Assembly (NCBI GenBank): GCA_038325765.1
Contig: JBBQJI010000026.1
Location: 35,845 to 99,844, forward strand
Direction of reading: 5' to 3'
DNA length: 64,000 nt
Source of the DNA: Xiheibacterium sp038325765
GTDB lineage: Bacteria > Myxococcota_A > Polyangia > Nannocystales > Nannocystaceae
The notes under the pieces are model-generated. The model worked only from the letters and a program-made list of their open reading frames with translations, had not been told where the DNA came from and searched no databases. Below are positions 26,174 through 35,259 of this stretch, piece by piece. Position 1 is the stretch's first letter. Every line of letters begins with the position of its first letter. The translations under genes and the position numbers were made by a program.

Positions 26174-27188
26174 CTTGGTCATCGTCGTGATCATCACGGC
26201 GCTCGTCTTCGACTTCATCAACGGCTTCCACGACGCGGCCAACGCCATCGCCACGGTGGTGTCCACCGGCGTGCTGCGGGTGCGCACAGCCGTGGTCGTC
26301 GCCGGCATCTTCAACTTCGGCGGCGCCATCATCGGCACCGCGGTCGCCCAGACCATCGCGTCGGGCTTCGCCGACGCCAGCGACGTCACCCAGATCGTGG
26401 TCCTGGCCGCGCTCATCGGCGCGATCGCCTGGAACCTCATGACGTGGTGGTGGGGCATCCCGTCGTCGTCGTCGCACGCGCTCATCGGCGGCCTGTGCGG
26501 TGCGGTCGTGGCCCACGCCGGATTCTCCGCGTTCAAGTGGAGCGCGCTGGTCACCAAGGTCGTGATCCCGCTCGTGCTCTCGCCGATCCTCGGCTACGTC
26601 AGCGCCTTCGTGCTGATGCTCGGGCTGCTGTGGCTGGTCCGGCGCTGGCGCACGGCGACGGTGGAGGCATCATCGCGCAAGCTGCAGCTGGTCTCGGCGT
26701 GCGCGATGGCCTTCTCGCACGGCTCCAACGACGCCCAGAAGGCGATGGGCATCATCACCCTCGCGCTGGTCGCGTTCATCACCGCGGGCTCCACTGGCCT
26801 GCCCGAGTGGATGCTTCCGCGTGGCGAAGACGACGTGCCGCGCTGGGTGGTGTTCTCCTGCGCCCTCGCGATCGGCCTGGGCACCATGGCCGGCGGTCAG
26901 CGGATCATCCGCACGATGGGCAGCAGGATCATCCGCATCGTGCCGCTGCAAGGCTTCGCCGCCGAGACCAGCGGCGCCCTCACGATCCTCGGCGCGAGCA
27001 GCATGGGCATCCCGGTGTCCACCACCCACGTCATCAACGCCTGCATCATGGGCGTGGGCTCGGTGAAGCGGCTGTCGGCGGTGCGCTGGGGTATGGCCGG
27101 CAACATCTTCGTCGCATGGGTGCTGACGATCCCCATGAGCGCCGGCATGGCCTTCATGTTGATGCTCGGCTTCGACGCGCTCGCCTGA
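26166..27188 (+). CDS. pit: PiT-family inorganic phosphate transporter
   Basis: 340 aa, about ten TM helices. Both PiT signatures are present: FDFINGFHDAANAIATVVST in the first half, and GSNDAQKAMGII with PVSTTHVINA in the second. It imports phosphate (usually as a metal-phosphate complex) driven by the proton gradient. ATG 26166 overlaps the DUF47 stop by 8 nt, so the two form an operon under the TACGGT element. It ends 9 nt before the converging prs gene. Confidence 0.94.
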   Translation: MVSLVIVVIITALVFDFINGFHDAANAIATVVSTGVLRVRTAVVVAGIFNFGGAIIGTAVAQTIASGFADASDVTQIVVLAALIGAIAWNLMTWWWGIPSSSSHALIGGLCGAVVAHAGFSAFKWSALVTKVVIPLVLSPILGYVSAFVLMLGLLWLVRRWRTATVEASSRKLQLVSACAMAFSHGSNDAQKAMGIITLALVAFITAGSTGLPEWMLPRGEDDVPRWVVFSCALAIGLGTMAGGQRIIRTMGSRIIRIVPLQGFAAETSGALTILGASSMGIPVSTTHVINACIMGVGSVKRLSAVRWGMAGNIFVAWVLTIPMSAGMAFMLMLGFDALA

Positions 27189-27197
27189 GCGCCACCA

Positions 27198-28145
27198 CTA
27201 CAGGAACAGGCTCGAGATCGAGTCGCCGTGGTGGATGCGCTTGATCGACTCGCCCAGCAGCCGGCCCAGGCCGAGCACCTCGAGCCGAGCGCACGCCTCG
27301 AGGCGGCTGGCCTGCGGGATCGAGTCGGTCACCCACACCTTGCTCAGCACCGAGTTGTTGATGCGCTCGATGGCCGAGCCGCTGAAGACGCCGTGGCTCG
27401 CGACCGCGTAGACCTCGGTCGCGCCCTGGTCCATCACCGCGTTGGCGGCGTTGCACAGGGTGCCGGCGGTGTCGATCATGTCGTCGACCAAGATGGCGCG
27501 CTTGCCCTTGACCTCGCCGATGAGGTGCAGAACCTGGCTGACGTTGGGCTTGTCGCGGCGCTTGTCGATGATCGCCAGGCCGCACTTGAGCGCCTTGGAG
27601 TAGATCCGCGCTCGCTCGACGCCGCCCGCGTCGGGCGAGACCACGACAGCTTGGTCGCCCGACAGCCCCTCGCGCTCGAGCTTCTCGATGAGCACGGGCG
27701 AGGCGAAGAGGTGATCGAACGGGATGTTGAAGAAGCCCTGGATCTGACCGGCGTGCAGGTCGACCGACAGCACCCGCGAGGCGCCGGCCGCAGACACGAG
27801 GTCCGCAACCAACTTGGCCGAGATCGGGGTGCGTGCCTTGACCTTGCGATCTTGCCGGGCGTAGCCGAAGTACGGCATGATCGCGACGATGCTGCCCGCG
27901 CTCGCGCGCTTGAGCGCGTCGATCATGATGAGCAGCTCCATCAGATTGTCGTTGGGCGGCGAGCACGTCGACTGCAGGATGAAGCAGTTGACGTTGCGGA
28001 CGTTCTCCCCGATCTCGACGAAAATCTCGCCGTCGGAGAACCGCTCGACCCGGGCCTGCCCGACCGGCACCCCCACATAGGCCGCTACATCCTCGACGAG
28101 TTTCGGGTTCGAATTCCCACCGAAAATGCTGAGCGTCTTGTTCAA
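27198..28145 (-). CDS. prs: Ribose-phosphate pyrophosphokinase
   Basis: 315 aa, normal family length. It makes PRPP from ribose-5-phosphate and ATP for nucleotide, His and Trp synthesis. Signatures: FSDGEIFVEIGENVR, MPYFGYARQDRK (ATP site), VDLHAGQIQGFF and the PRPP-binding loop ILVDDMIDTAGT. The start codon is TTG (28143-28145), with GGGAG about 9 nt upstream, so it has an ordinary leader. tRNA-Gln lies 180 nt upstream on the same strand and may share a transcript. Confidence 0.97.
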   Translation of the reverse strand: MNKTLSIFGGNSNPKLVEDVAAYVGVPVGQARVERFSDGEIFVEIGENVRNVNCFILQSTCSPPNDNLMELLIMIDALKRASAGSIVAIMPYFGYARQDRKVKARTPISAKLVADLVSAAGASRVLSVDLHAGQIQGFFNIPFDHLFASPVLIEKLEREGLSGDQAVVVSPDAGGVERARIYSKALKCGLAIIDKRRDKPNVSQVLHLIGEVKGKRAILVDDMIDTAGTLCNAANAVMDQGATEVYAVASHGVFSGSAIERINNSVLSKVWVTDSIPQASRLEACARLEVLGLGRLLGESIKRIHHGDSISSLFL

Positions 28146-28325
28146 GTCGAAGCGCTCCCGTGAAGGGCCACGGGGCGACCCGCGACGCTGCGATCTCTAC
28201 TCGATTTCGCCGCGTGACGCGACGCCGGGGAGCGGGCCTGGCGTCGGTGCAGAGCAACGCGAGTTCTGCGCGTCGTGAGACCGAAGCGCGCGGGCCGGTC
28301 ACCCGGGCGCTGCACACGGAATCTT

Positions 28326-28400
28326 TGGTTGGGGCGGTAGGACTCGAACCTACGAATGGCGGAATCAAAATCCGCTGGCTTGCCACTTGCCGACGCCCCA
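28326..28400 (-). tRNA. tRNA-Gln (anticodon TTG), CCA encoded
   Basis: A full cloverleaf on the minus strand: 7-bp acceptor TGGGGCG/CGCCCCA, 3-bp D stem, anticodon stem GCGGA/TCCGC with loop TTTTGAT, TTG anticodon at 28366-28368, variable loop CATTC, and T stem GTAGG/CCTAC with TTCGAGT. The discriminator A and CCA are encoded (28326-28329). The U-A first pair is typical of bacterial tRNA-Gln. It lies upstream of prs. Confidence 0.97.
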
Positions 28401-28525
28401 TCACCGGGCGTTCGTGGCCAAGTCGCCGCGTGCGACGACGCCCAAAAACGCCGGCGAGCGGTTCTAGCTGCGGCCGGACGCCATGTCAATCCGGCGGCCG
28501 GCCGCCGCCGGCGCCCGGCCGCCAC

Positions 28526-28568
28526 CGGCGCCCCCATCGGCGCCCCCATCGGCGCCCCCATCGGCGCC
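28526..28568 (+). repeat. 3.6-copy 12-bp tandem repeat (CGGCGCCCCCAT)
   Basis: Three perfect 12-bp units and a partial fourth in the 249-nt gap between the tRNA and the zinc-ribbon kinase. They are not part of a gene I accept. The rest of the gap (28401-28649) shows no promoter hexamer or hairpin I can support. Confidence 0.85.
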
Positions 28569-28649
28569 GACCGCTTCCTCTCCAAACGCGGCCCCAAGGC
28601 GGCCACCCGCAGACCACGATCGCGCGCGACAACGCGGCGGCCGCGTGGG

Positions 28650-31600
28650 ATGATGCTGAGGCTCGTCTTCGCGCAAGTGCTGTCCGCTGCCTACAAGGTC
28701 TGCCCCGCCTGCTCCGCGCGAACCAGCGCAGACACGCGGTTTTGCGCGAACTGTGGCGGGGATCTCGGAGCAGTCGCCGCGAGCGATGGTGACCCGCTGA
28801 TCGGTATCGAGCTCGCTGGCAAGTACGTACTCGAGCAACTGATCGGCGAGGGCGCGATGGGTCGGGTCTACAAGGCCAAGCAGACCACGCTCGGCAAGCC
28901 GTTCGCGTGCAAGATCCTCGCGCCGCACCTGATGAACGACGAGACGTCGCATCAGCGGTTCGCCAGCGAGGCGCACAACGCCGCCAGCCTCAACCATCCC
29001 AACTGCGTGTCGATCGTCGACTACGGGCGCACCGCCGAGGGCGTCACGTACATCGTGATGGAGTACATCAACGGGATCTCGCTCGAGCGGCTGATCACCG
29101 AGCAGTTCCCGCTGTCGCGTGAGCGCATGGTGGACCTCACGCTGCAGATCCTCGCCGCGCTCAGCGAAGCCCACGGCCTGGGCATCTTGCACCGGGATCT
29201 CAAGCCCGAGAACATCCTCGTCCAGCAGCTGCGCACCCACGGCGAGCTCGCGGTGGTCCTCGACTTCGGCATCGCCAAGCTGATGGAGGAGCAGGACGAA
29301 GACCGTCCGCAGAAGCTCACCACGGCGGGCATGGTGTGCGGCACGCCCGAGTACATGTCGCCCGAGCAGGCCCGCGGCCGCACGCTCGACGCGCGCTCCG
29401 ATCTTTACGCGGTCGGCGTGATCCTGTACCAGATGCTCACCGGCCGCCCGCCGTTCGAGAGCAGCTCGGCCGTCGAGATCCTGCACAAGCACCTGCACGA
29501 GGAGCCGATCCCGCCGTCGGTGGTGCGCGGCGAGGATCCCGATCCGCTCGAGACCGTGTGTCTCAGGGCGCTCCGTAAGGATCCGGCGCAGCGCTACGCG
29601 TCGTCACTCGAGTTCCGCGAAGAGCTGCTCGCCGCCACCGCTGCGCCCAAGCCGGTGCCCGGCGCGTTCCGCTGCGAGCGTTGCGACGGCGAGATGCGGG
29701 CCGAGCATCGCTTCTGTCCGCAGTGCGGCGCGTCGGCGCCCAACCGGGCTGGCGATCGGGCGCGGCGGCGGCAGTCGACGCGTGGCTCGGGCATGTCGAT
29801 CGCCCGCACCGGGGAGATCACCGCCGAGGTCTTCGTCCGCGCATTCCCGCTGCCGCTGGTCGCCCGCGAGCAGGCGTTCGAGCGCTCGCGCGTGATGCTC
29901 TCGCGGCCGACGCCGGGCGTCCGCCTGCGCGTGCTCACCGGTCCGCCCGGCGTCGGCAAGACCCGCATGGCCGACGAGATCGCGACGCTCGCCGAGACGC
30001 TGGGCTGGCGTGCGTACTACGTCGGCGCCGATCCGACCGGCGCTCGCACGCCACTGTGGCCGATCCGTACCCTGGTCGCGCAGCTGCTCGAGCTCGATCC
30101 GCTGCACTGCACCACCCGCGATCTCGGCCGCGTCGCCAACCTGTGCGGGCTCGGCTTCGAGGAGCTGCCCGGGCTCGCGGAGCTGTTTGGCCTCGATGGC
30201 CCGGCCTGCGCGCTCGAGCTGCCGGTGCGACGCCGCGAGTGCTTCGCCTCGGCGGTGCAGGCGATGCTCTCGGGCGGCCGCGGCCAGCCGCTGCTGCTGG
30301 TGTTCGACGACATCGACGCCTACGACAACGCCTCGCGCGAGATCGTGCGGCGCCTCGCCATCGCGCCGGCGAGCGCCGCGGTGCAGCTGCTGGCGACCAG
30401 CGCCGATGGTCGCATCGACTGGCTGGGTGGCGTCGTCGAGCAGCTCGAGCCGCTGCCGGCCGAGGCCGTCGAGCGGGTCGGCCGCCAGGTCACCCTCGAC
30501 GTCAAGCCCAACTCGCAGCTCCCGTCGGAGCTGGCGCGGGTGGCTCCGCTCACGCCGCTGCGTCTCGAGCTGCACCTGCGTCTGTTGGCGCAGGGTCTCA
30601 TCGCTCCGCGGCACGCCGACGAGACCGCCTTGGTGCGCGCGCGGCTCGACCAGACCGAGCCCGAGCTGCAGCGCCTGCTCGAGCTGGCGTCGGTGATCGG
30701 CGAGCGCTTCCCCGACACCGAGCTCGCCGATCTGTACGAGCGCGATCAGGGCGCGCTGGGCGTGAGCTTCGACGACTCACTGATGCAACTCCACCTCAAG
30801 GGCATGCTGGTGGTGATCGGCGCCGGCGAGCGGGCGTTTGCGCATCGGATGATCCGCGACGTCACCTACCACACGATGACCGAGGCGCGGCGCCAGCAGC
30901 TACACGCGGTGGTCGCCGCCAACTCGAAGATGGCACGGCGCCACGTCAACCTCCGTGCGCTGCACCTCGTGCGTGCCGGATCCCGCGAGGCCCCCCGCGC
31001 CCTGCTCGAGGCCGCCCTCAAGGCCGAGTCGAGCTTCGACGACCTGCTCGCCGCCGACCTGCTCCACGCCGCCGTCACCCTGTGCGCCAAGCTCACCGAC
31101 GTCGCCGAGCGCAGCGCCCTCGAGGTCGACATCGCCCTGGCCTCGTCCCGGGTGATGCGCCAGGCGCAGTCGAACGACCAGGCGATCGTGCTGCTCGAGC
31201 AGCTGCAGCGGCGCACCGCCGGCACCCCGGCGGAACCCCGCGTGCTCGCGGCGCTGGGCAAGCAGCTGCGCCGTCGCGGCCGCCTCGACGAGGCCGCCAG
31301 CACCCTCCAACGCGCGCTGGCCCCGACCATGGCGCTCGGCGATCGCGGGGCGATCCTCGAGGTCTATCGCGATCTCGGCAAGGTGTTCGTGGCCCGCAAC
31401 GACTTTCCGCGGGCCATCCGCGAGCTGTCCGAAGGCCTGGATCTCGCGACGCTCGGCGAGGGTCCACGTGCCGTGCTCGACGTGCCGCTGTGGCCGTACC
31501 TGCTCGAGATCGCCGAGGTCCATCGCGCCGCGGCGTCGGGTCGAGCCGAGGCCCGCAAGTGGTGCGAGCATGCGCTGTGGCAGGCCGAGCGCGGCGGTGA

Positions 31601-31922
31601 TCGCCTGGGCCTGTTGCGTTGCCACAACCAGATGGCGCACGTGCTCCGCGATCTCAAGCAGGCCGCGCTCGCCGAGCAGCACCTCGGTCGTGCGATCGAA
31701 GAGGCGCGGCACTTCGGCGACCGGCTGACCACCACCGAGCTGCTCATCGAGCGCGCCCGTGGTCGGGCCGGGCGCGGGCGCCTCGCCGAGGCCCACCGTT
31801 GCTGCGAAGAGGCGCTCCGGCTCGCGCGGGGCCTGCAGTGGTCTGCGGGCATCGAGCACGCCGAGCGGGCGATCGCCCTGCTGCGGCGCCCGGCCTCCGC
31901 AACCAACCCCGGCGAGCGCTGA
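28650..31922 (+). CDS. Soluble Ser/Thr kinase with two zinc ribbons, P-loop ATPase and TPR-like repeats
   Basis: 1090 aa, no TM helix. Order: zinc ribbon CPAC...CANC (18-36); kinase (about 58-325) with IGEGAMGRV, HRDLKPEN (Asp183), DFGIAK (Asp205) and GTPEYMSPEQ; second zinc ribbon CERC...CPQC (342-361); P-loop ATPase with GPPGVGKT (431-438) and Walker B LLLVFDDID (about 548-556); a long helical tail with TPR-like repeats (650-1080). The plan resembles PknK-type regulatory ATPase-kinases: the ATPase/TPR part may sense a ligand. ATG 28650 (GTGGG upstream) is chosen; GTG 28677 would also retain the ribbon. Stand-alone gene. Confidence 0.9.
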   Translation: MMLRLVFAQVLSAAYKVCPACSARTSADTRFCANCGGDLGAVAASDGDPLIGIELAGKYVLEQLIGEGAMGRVYKAKQTTLGKPFACKILAPHLMNDETSHQRFASEAHNAASLNHPNCVSIVDYGRTAEGVTYIVMEYINGISLERLITEQFPLSRERMVDLTLQILAALSEAHGLGILHRDLKPENILVQQLRTHGELAVVLDFGIAKLMEEQDEDRPQKLTTAGMVCGTPEYMSPEQARGRTLDARSDLYAVGVILYQMLTGRPPFESSSAVEILHKHLHEEPIPPSVVRGEDPDPLETVCLRALRKDPAQRYASSLEFREELLAATAAPKPVPGAFRCERCDGEMRAEHRFCPQCGASAPNRAGDRARRRQSTRGSGMSIARTGEITAEVFVRAFPLPLVAREQAFERSRVMLSRPTPGVRLRVLTGPPGVGKTRMADEIATLAETLGWRAYYVGADPTGARTPLWPIRTLVAQLLELDPLHCTTRDLGRVANLCGLGFEELPGLAELFGLDGPACALELPVRRRECFASAVQAMLSGGRGQPLLLVFDDIDAYDNASREIVRRLAIAPASAAVQLLATSADGRIDWLGGVVEQLEPLPAEAVERVGRQVTLDVKPNSQLPSELARVAPLTPLRLELHLRLLAQGLIAPRHADETALVRARLDQTEPELQRLLELASVIGERFPDTELADLYERDQGALGVSFDDSLMQLHLKGMLVVIGAGERAFAHRMIRDVTYHTMTEARRQQLHAVVAANSKMARRHVNLRALHLVRAGSREAPRALLEAALKAESSFDDLLAADLLHAAVTLCAKLTDVAERSALEVDIALASSRVMRQAQSNDQAIVLLEQLQRRTAGTPAEPRVLAALGKQLRRRGRLDEAASTLQRALAPTMALGDRGAILEVYRDLGKVFVARNDFPRAIRELSEGLDLATLGEGPRAVLDVPLWPYLLEIAEVHRAAASGRAEARKWCEHALWQAERGGDRLGLLRCHNQMAHVLRDLKQAALAEQHLGRAIEEARHFGDRLTTTELLIERARGRAGRGRLAEAHRCCEEALRLARGLQWSAGIEHAERAIALLRRPASATNPGER

Positions 31923-32054
31923 GCGGCAGAGGCCGCCGCGTTGCCGCGGAGAATCATGGGGCGCGCCCACGGTTTCACCCGACGACACGTTTCTGACGTG
32001 CGGGATCCCCCGTGCATTGCAGCCTCGCGAGCCCGCCGGCACGAACGATTGTGG
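31923..32054. other. Intergenic, weak hairpin only
   Basis: Contains GCGGC-AGAG-GCCGC (31923-31936) right after the kinase stop, a 5-bp stem without T-run. Otherwise nothing is recognised. Confidence 0.35.
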
Positions 32055-32060
32055 TAGCGT
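32055..32060 (+). promoter_or_regulatory. -10-like TAGCGT of M16 protease operon
   Basis: TAGCGT lies 69 nt before the chosen ATG 32130. This would give a conventional leader that contains the AGCA repeat and a Shine-Dalgarno. Confidence 0.35.
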
Positions 32061-32086
32061 CCCGGCGCCCGCGCTGCTGGTGCCCG

Positions 32087-32114
32087 AGCAAGCAAGCAAG
32101 CAAGCAAGCAAGCA
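32087..32114 (+). repeat. (AGCA)7 tetranucleotide repeat next to an RBS
   Basis: Seven perfect AGCA units, immediately followed by AGAAGG (32115-32120), the Shine-Dalgarno of the M16 gene. Slippage would change leader length but not the coding frame. Confidence 0.95.
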
Positions 32115-32120
32115 AGAAGG
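32115..32120 (+). promoter_or_regulatory. AGAAGG RBS that selects ATG 32130
   Basis: AGAAGG abuts the first ATG (32121) with zero spacing but stands 9 nt before ATG 32130, so the second ATG is the likely start. Confidence 0.6.
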
Positions 32121-32129
32121 ATGTCCTCG

Positions 32130-33605
32130 ATGCGTTACGTCCGTGCTCTCCCCACGAGTCTCCTCTTCGCGACGTGTCTCGCCATCGCGCCCGGGCTCGC
32201 CCATGCCCGCACCGCAGCTCCCGCGGAGCCAGCGGTGGCCAAGCCGACGGCGGCCAAGCGCGCCGCGACCAAGGCCGACACCGACACCGACACCGTCGCG
32301 CCCAAGCCGGGCGAGATCGTGAAGATCCGCGGCCAGCTGCGCTCGCCGCCGATCTCGATGGAGCTCGACCACTTCGTGCTCGCCAACGGCCTGCGCGTCT
32401 ACGTGCTCGAGGACCACAGCACGCCGACGTTCGCGATGCAGCTCATCTACAACGTCGGCTCGCGCGACGAGGTCCTTGGCCGCACCGGCTTCGCCCACTT
32501 CTTCGAGCACATGATGTTCAAGGGCAGCGCCAACGTGCCCGACGGTGGCTACTTCAAGACCGTCCTCGGCACCGGCGGCAAGATGAACGCGTTCACCGCC
32601 AACGACGTCACGCTGTACTTCAACCTGATGCCGAGCCAGTACCTCGACACCAGCCTGTGGCTCGAGGCCGACCGCCTGCGCTCGCTCGCGATCACCGACG
32701 AGAACTTCGAGAACCAACGCAACGCCGTCAAAGAAGAGAAGGCGATGCGGGTCGACAACGTCCCGTACGCCAAGGCGATCCAGGACTTCTTCTCCGAGGC
32801 GTGGGCGGGCACCGGCTACGGCCACCCGGGCATCGGCAGCGAGGAAGACCTCTCGGCGGCCACCACCGCCGACATCAAGACCTTCTTCGACACCTACTAC
32901 GTCCCCAACAACGCCGTGATGGTGCTCGTCGGTGACGTCGATGCCGCCGACGTGCAGACGAAGGTCGAGAAGTACTTCGGCGACATCCCGCGCGGAGCCG
33001 ATCGGGCACCGTTCGCCGCGATCGACCACACCCAGAAGAAGCTCGAGAAGCGCTACGACGACAAGCTCGCCCAGCAGGCGCTGTACCTCGTCGGATGGAA
33101 GACCGTGCCGCAGTCGCACGCCGACCGCCACGCAGTCGAGCTGCTCATGAACATCCTGCTGCGCGGCGAGTCGTCGCGGATCACCCGCATCCTCGTCGAC
33201 GAGAAGAAGCTCGCGGTCGCAGCCATACCGATGCCGTCCGGGGCTTCGGGCGGCCGTGACGCCGGCTCCGCCTTCGCCGCCTTCGTGCCCGCTCAGGGCG
33301 TCGGCTTCGATCAGATCAAGCAGGTGATCACCACCGAGATCGACGCCGTGAAGAAGCAGGGCATCTCGCGCAAGGATCTGCAAAAAGCCATCAACCAGAT
33401 GACCGCCGACTCGGTCATGGGGCTCGCCACCAACAACGGCCGTGGGCTGCAGATCGCCTTCGGCGCGCTGCTCGAGGGCGACCCGCTGTTCGTCCTGACC
33501 GACGTCGAGAAATACCGCGAGGTCACGCCCGCCGACATCAAGCGCGTCGCCAACGCCTACCTCACCGGCGAGTGGATGACCGCCGAAGTCGTGCCGGCCA
33601 AGTAG
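32130..33605 (+). CDS. M16 zinc protease, catalytic subunit, exported
   Basis: 491 aa. The Sec signal peptide (SLLFATCLAIAPGLAHA) is followed by a Lys/Ala/Thr linker. The inverted zinc motif is intact: His123-F-F-Glu126-His127, and the third ligand Glu203 lies exactly 76 residues on, as in the family. M16 enzymes degrade peptides in a clam-shell formed by two halves. Here the second half is the next gene, 24 nt downstream. Probably periplasmic. ATG 32130 is chosen from RBS spacing; the in-frame ATG 32121 adds three residues. Confidence 0.93.
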   Translation: MRYVRALPTSLLFATCLAIAPGLAHARTAAPAEPAVAKPTAAKRAATKADTDTDTVAPKPGEIVKIRGQLRSPPISMELDHFVLANGLRVYVLEDHSTPTFAMQLIYNVGSRDEVLGRTGFAHFFEHMMFKGSANVPDGGYFKTVLGTGGKMNAFTANDVTLYFNLMPSQYLDTSLWLEADRLRSLAITDENFENQRNAVKEEKAMRVDNVPYAKAIQDFFSEAWAGTGYGHPGIGSEEDLSAATTADIKTFFDTYYVPNNAVMVLVGDVDAADVQTKVEKYFGDIPRGADRAPFAAIDHTQKKLEKRYDDKLAQQALYLVGWKTVPQSHADRHAVELLMNILLRGESSRITRILVDEKKLAVAAIPMPSGASGGRDAGSAFAAFVPAQGVGFDQIKQVITTEIDAVKKQGISRKDLQKAINQMTADSVMGLATNNGRGLQIAFGALLEGDPLFVLTDVEKYREVTPADIKRVANAYLTGEWMTAEVVPAK

Positions 33606-33629
33606 TCGCGCGTCGAGAAGGGCCACACC

Positions 33630-35165
33630 ATGAACACGCAACGTACCCGCATCGCTCGCACCCTCGGCCTCGCCTTCGGGCTCGCGTTCGCCACCTCGGG
33701 CTGCAAGCCCAAGGCGAGCACGTCCCCCGCAGACGCGCCGACCGCCCCGATCGCGACCGCCCCCGAGCCGCAGACCGAGGCCAAGCCCGAGAAGGTGTAT
33801 CCCGACCCGCCGGCGCCCAGCGCCGCGAAGCCGTTCAACTTCCCCGTGGCGACGACGTTCACGTTGCCCAACGGGTTGGCGGTGTACGTCGTCGAGAACC
33901 ATGAGGTCCCCGTCGTCGCGATCCAGCTCGCCGTACGCGCGGGCACCATGGACAATGAGCATGTCGCCGAGTTCGCCGCGGCGATGCTGCGCGAGGGCAC
34001 CAAGACCCGCACCAAGGCCAAGATCGACGAGGCGATCGAGTTCGTCGGCAGCTCGATCTCGGCCGGCGCCTCGGTGCACGTCTCGAGCCTGGGCTCGCGC
34101 GTGCTCTCGCCCGATCTCAAGCTCGCGCTCACGCTCATGGCCGATCAGATGATGAACCCGGTCTTCCCCGAAGCGGCCCTCGGCAAGCTCAAGAGCCAGG
34201 CCAAGACCGCGCTGGGCATGGCCAAGTCGCAGCCCTCGATCCTCGCCTCGTCGCTCTTCGACACCGTCGCCTACCCCGAGGGTCACCCCTACGGCCGGCC
34301 GATGCCCACCGAGCAGCAGATCGACGCCGTCACCGTCGCCGATCTGAAGACGTTCCACTCGACGTTCTACCGCTCGAACAACGCGTTCCTGATCCTGGCG
34401 GGCGACATCACCCAGAAGGACGCGGAGCCGCTGGTGCGTCGGGCGTTCGGCGCGTGGAAGCCGGTCCCCAGCGGATCGTCGCTGCCGCCCAACCCGCTCA
34501 ACCAGTACAAGAGCTACGAGCTGCCCAAGGAGCTCACCGTCCACCTCGTCGACCGCCCCGGCTCGGCGCAGAGCGAGATCATCGTCGGCAACCTCTCGAT
34601 CGCGCGCAGCCATCCGGACTGGGCGGCGCTGCAGGTCGCCAACTCGATCCTCGGCGACGACGCGAGTGGCCGCCTCTTCGTCGACATCCGCGAGAAGCGG
34701 GGCCTGACGTACGGCATCTACTCCAAGATCGACGAGGGCCAGGCGCCCGGCACCTTCGCGATCAGCACGCGCACGCGCACCAAGTCGACGGGCGAGATGC
34801 TCGCGGCGATCTTCGAGCACATCAAGCGTGTCCGCAGCGAGGCGCCGAGCGCTGACGAGTTCCAGGCCGTGACCAGGAAGATGGTCGGCTCGTTCCCGCT
34901 CGAGATCGAGACCGCCGACCAGATCGCATCGCGGCTGCGCGAGGCGCTGGTCTACGATCTGCCGACCGACTACTGGAAGGTCTACGCCGAGCAGCTCGCG
35001 GCCGTCGACGCCGCCCGCGTGCAGGACGTCGCCCGCAAGTACGTCCACCCGATCCCGCACGTGATCGTCGTCGGCCGCGCCGACAAGGTCGAGAAGCAGA
35101 TCCTCGAGGTCTTCCCCAAGGCGAAGATCGTGAAGTACGACGGCGAGCTGAAGCCGCTCAAGTAG
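33630..35165 (+). CDS. M16-family lipoprotein, non-catalytic partner
   Basis: 511 aa. The signal peptide ends FATSGC (lipoprotein). The M16 fold is clear (FTLPNGLAVYVVENHEVPVV; RGLTYGIYSKIDEG), but the HxxEH motif is replaced by EHVAEFAAAM, so it cannot bind zinc in the usual way. In known M16B pairs the second subunit supplies the R/Y substrate-binding pair (here in EKRGLTYGIY). It is in an operon with the catalytic subunit and would anchor the pair to a membrane. Confidence 0.92.
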   Translation: MNTQRTRIARTLGLAFGLAFATSGCKPKASTSPADAPTAPIATAPEPQTEAKPEKVYPDPPAPSAAKPFNFPVATTFTLPNGLAVYVVENHEVPVVAIQLAVRAGTMDNEHVAEFAAAMLREGTKTRTKAKIDEAIEFVGSSISAGASVHVSSLGSRVLSPDLKLALTLMADQMMNPVFPEAALGKLKSQAKTALGMAKSQPSILASSLFDTVAYPEGHPYGRPMPTEQQIDAVTVADLKTFHSTFYRSNNAFLILAGDITQKDAEPLVRRAFGAWKPVPSGSSLPPNPLNQYKSYELPKELTVHLVDRPGSAQSEIIVGNLSIARSHPDWAALQVANSILGDDASGRLFVDIREKRGLTYGIYSKIDEGQAPGTFAISTRTRTKSTGEMLAAIFEHIKRVRSEAPSADEFQAVTRKMVGSFPLEIETADQIASRLREALVYDLPTDYWKVYAEQLAAVDAARVQDVARKYVHPIPHVIVVGRADKVEKQILEVFPKAKIVKYDGELKPLK

Positions 35166-35185
35166 TCGCGTATGCGCACGCGCTC

Positions 35186-35227
35186 CGAACCCGCAGGTGG
35201 CTCGAATCGCGAGCCTCTGCGGGTTCG
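35186..35227. terminator. 17-bp hairpin between convergent genes, no T-run
   Basis: CGAACCCGCAG pairs with CTGCGGGTTCG and GGCTCG with CGAGCC around a 5-nt loop; only 'gt' versus 't' is unpaired. It sits between the M16 lipoprotein stop (35165) and the converging stop (35260), so it could end both transcripts. It lacks the U-tract of a classical intrinsic terminator. Confidence 0.6.
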
Positions 35228-35259
35228 CCCCGACACGCGCGACGCACGGCGTCCCCCGG

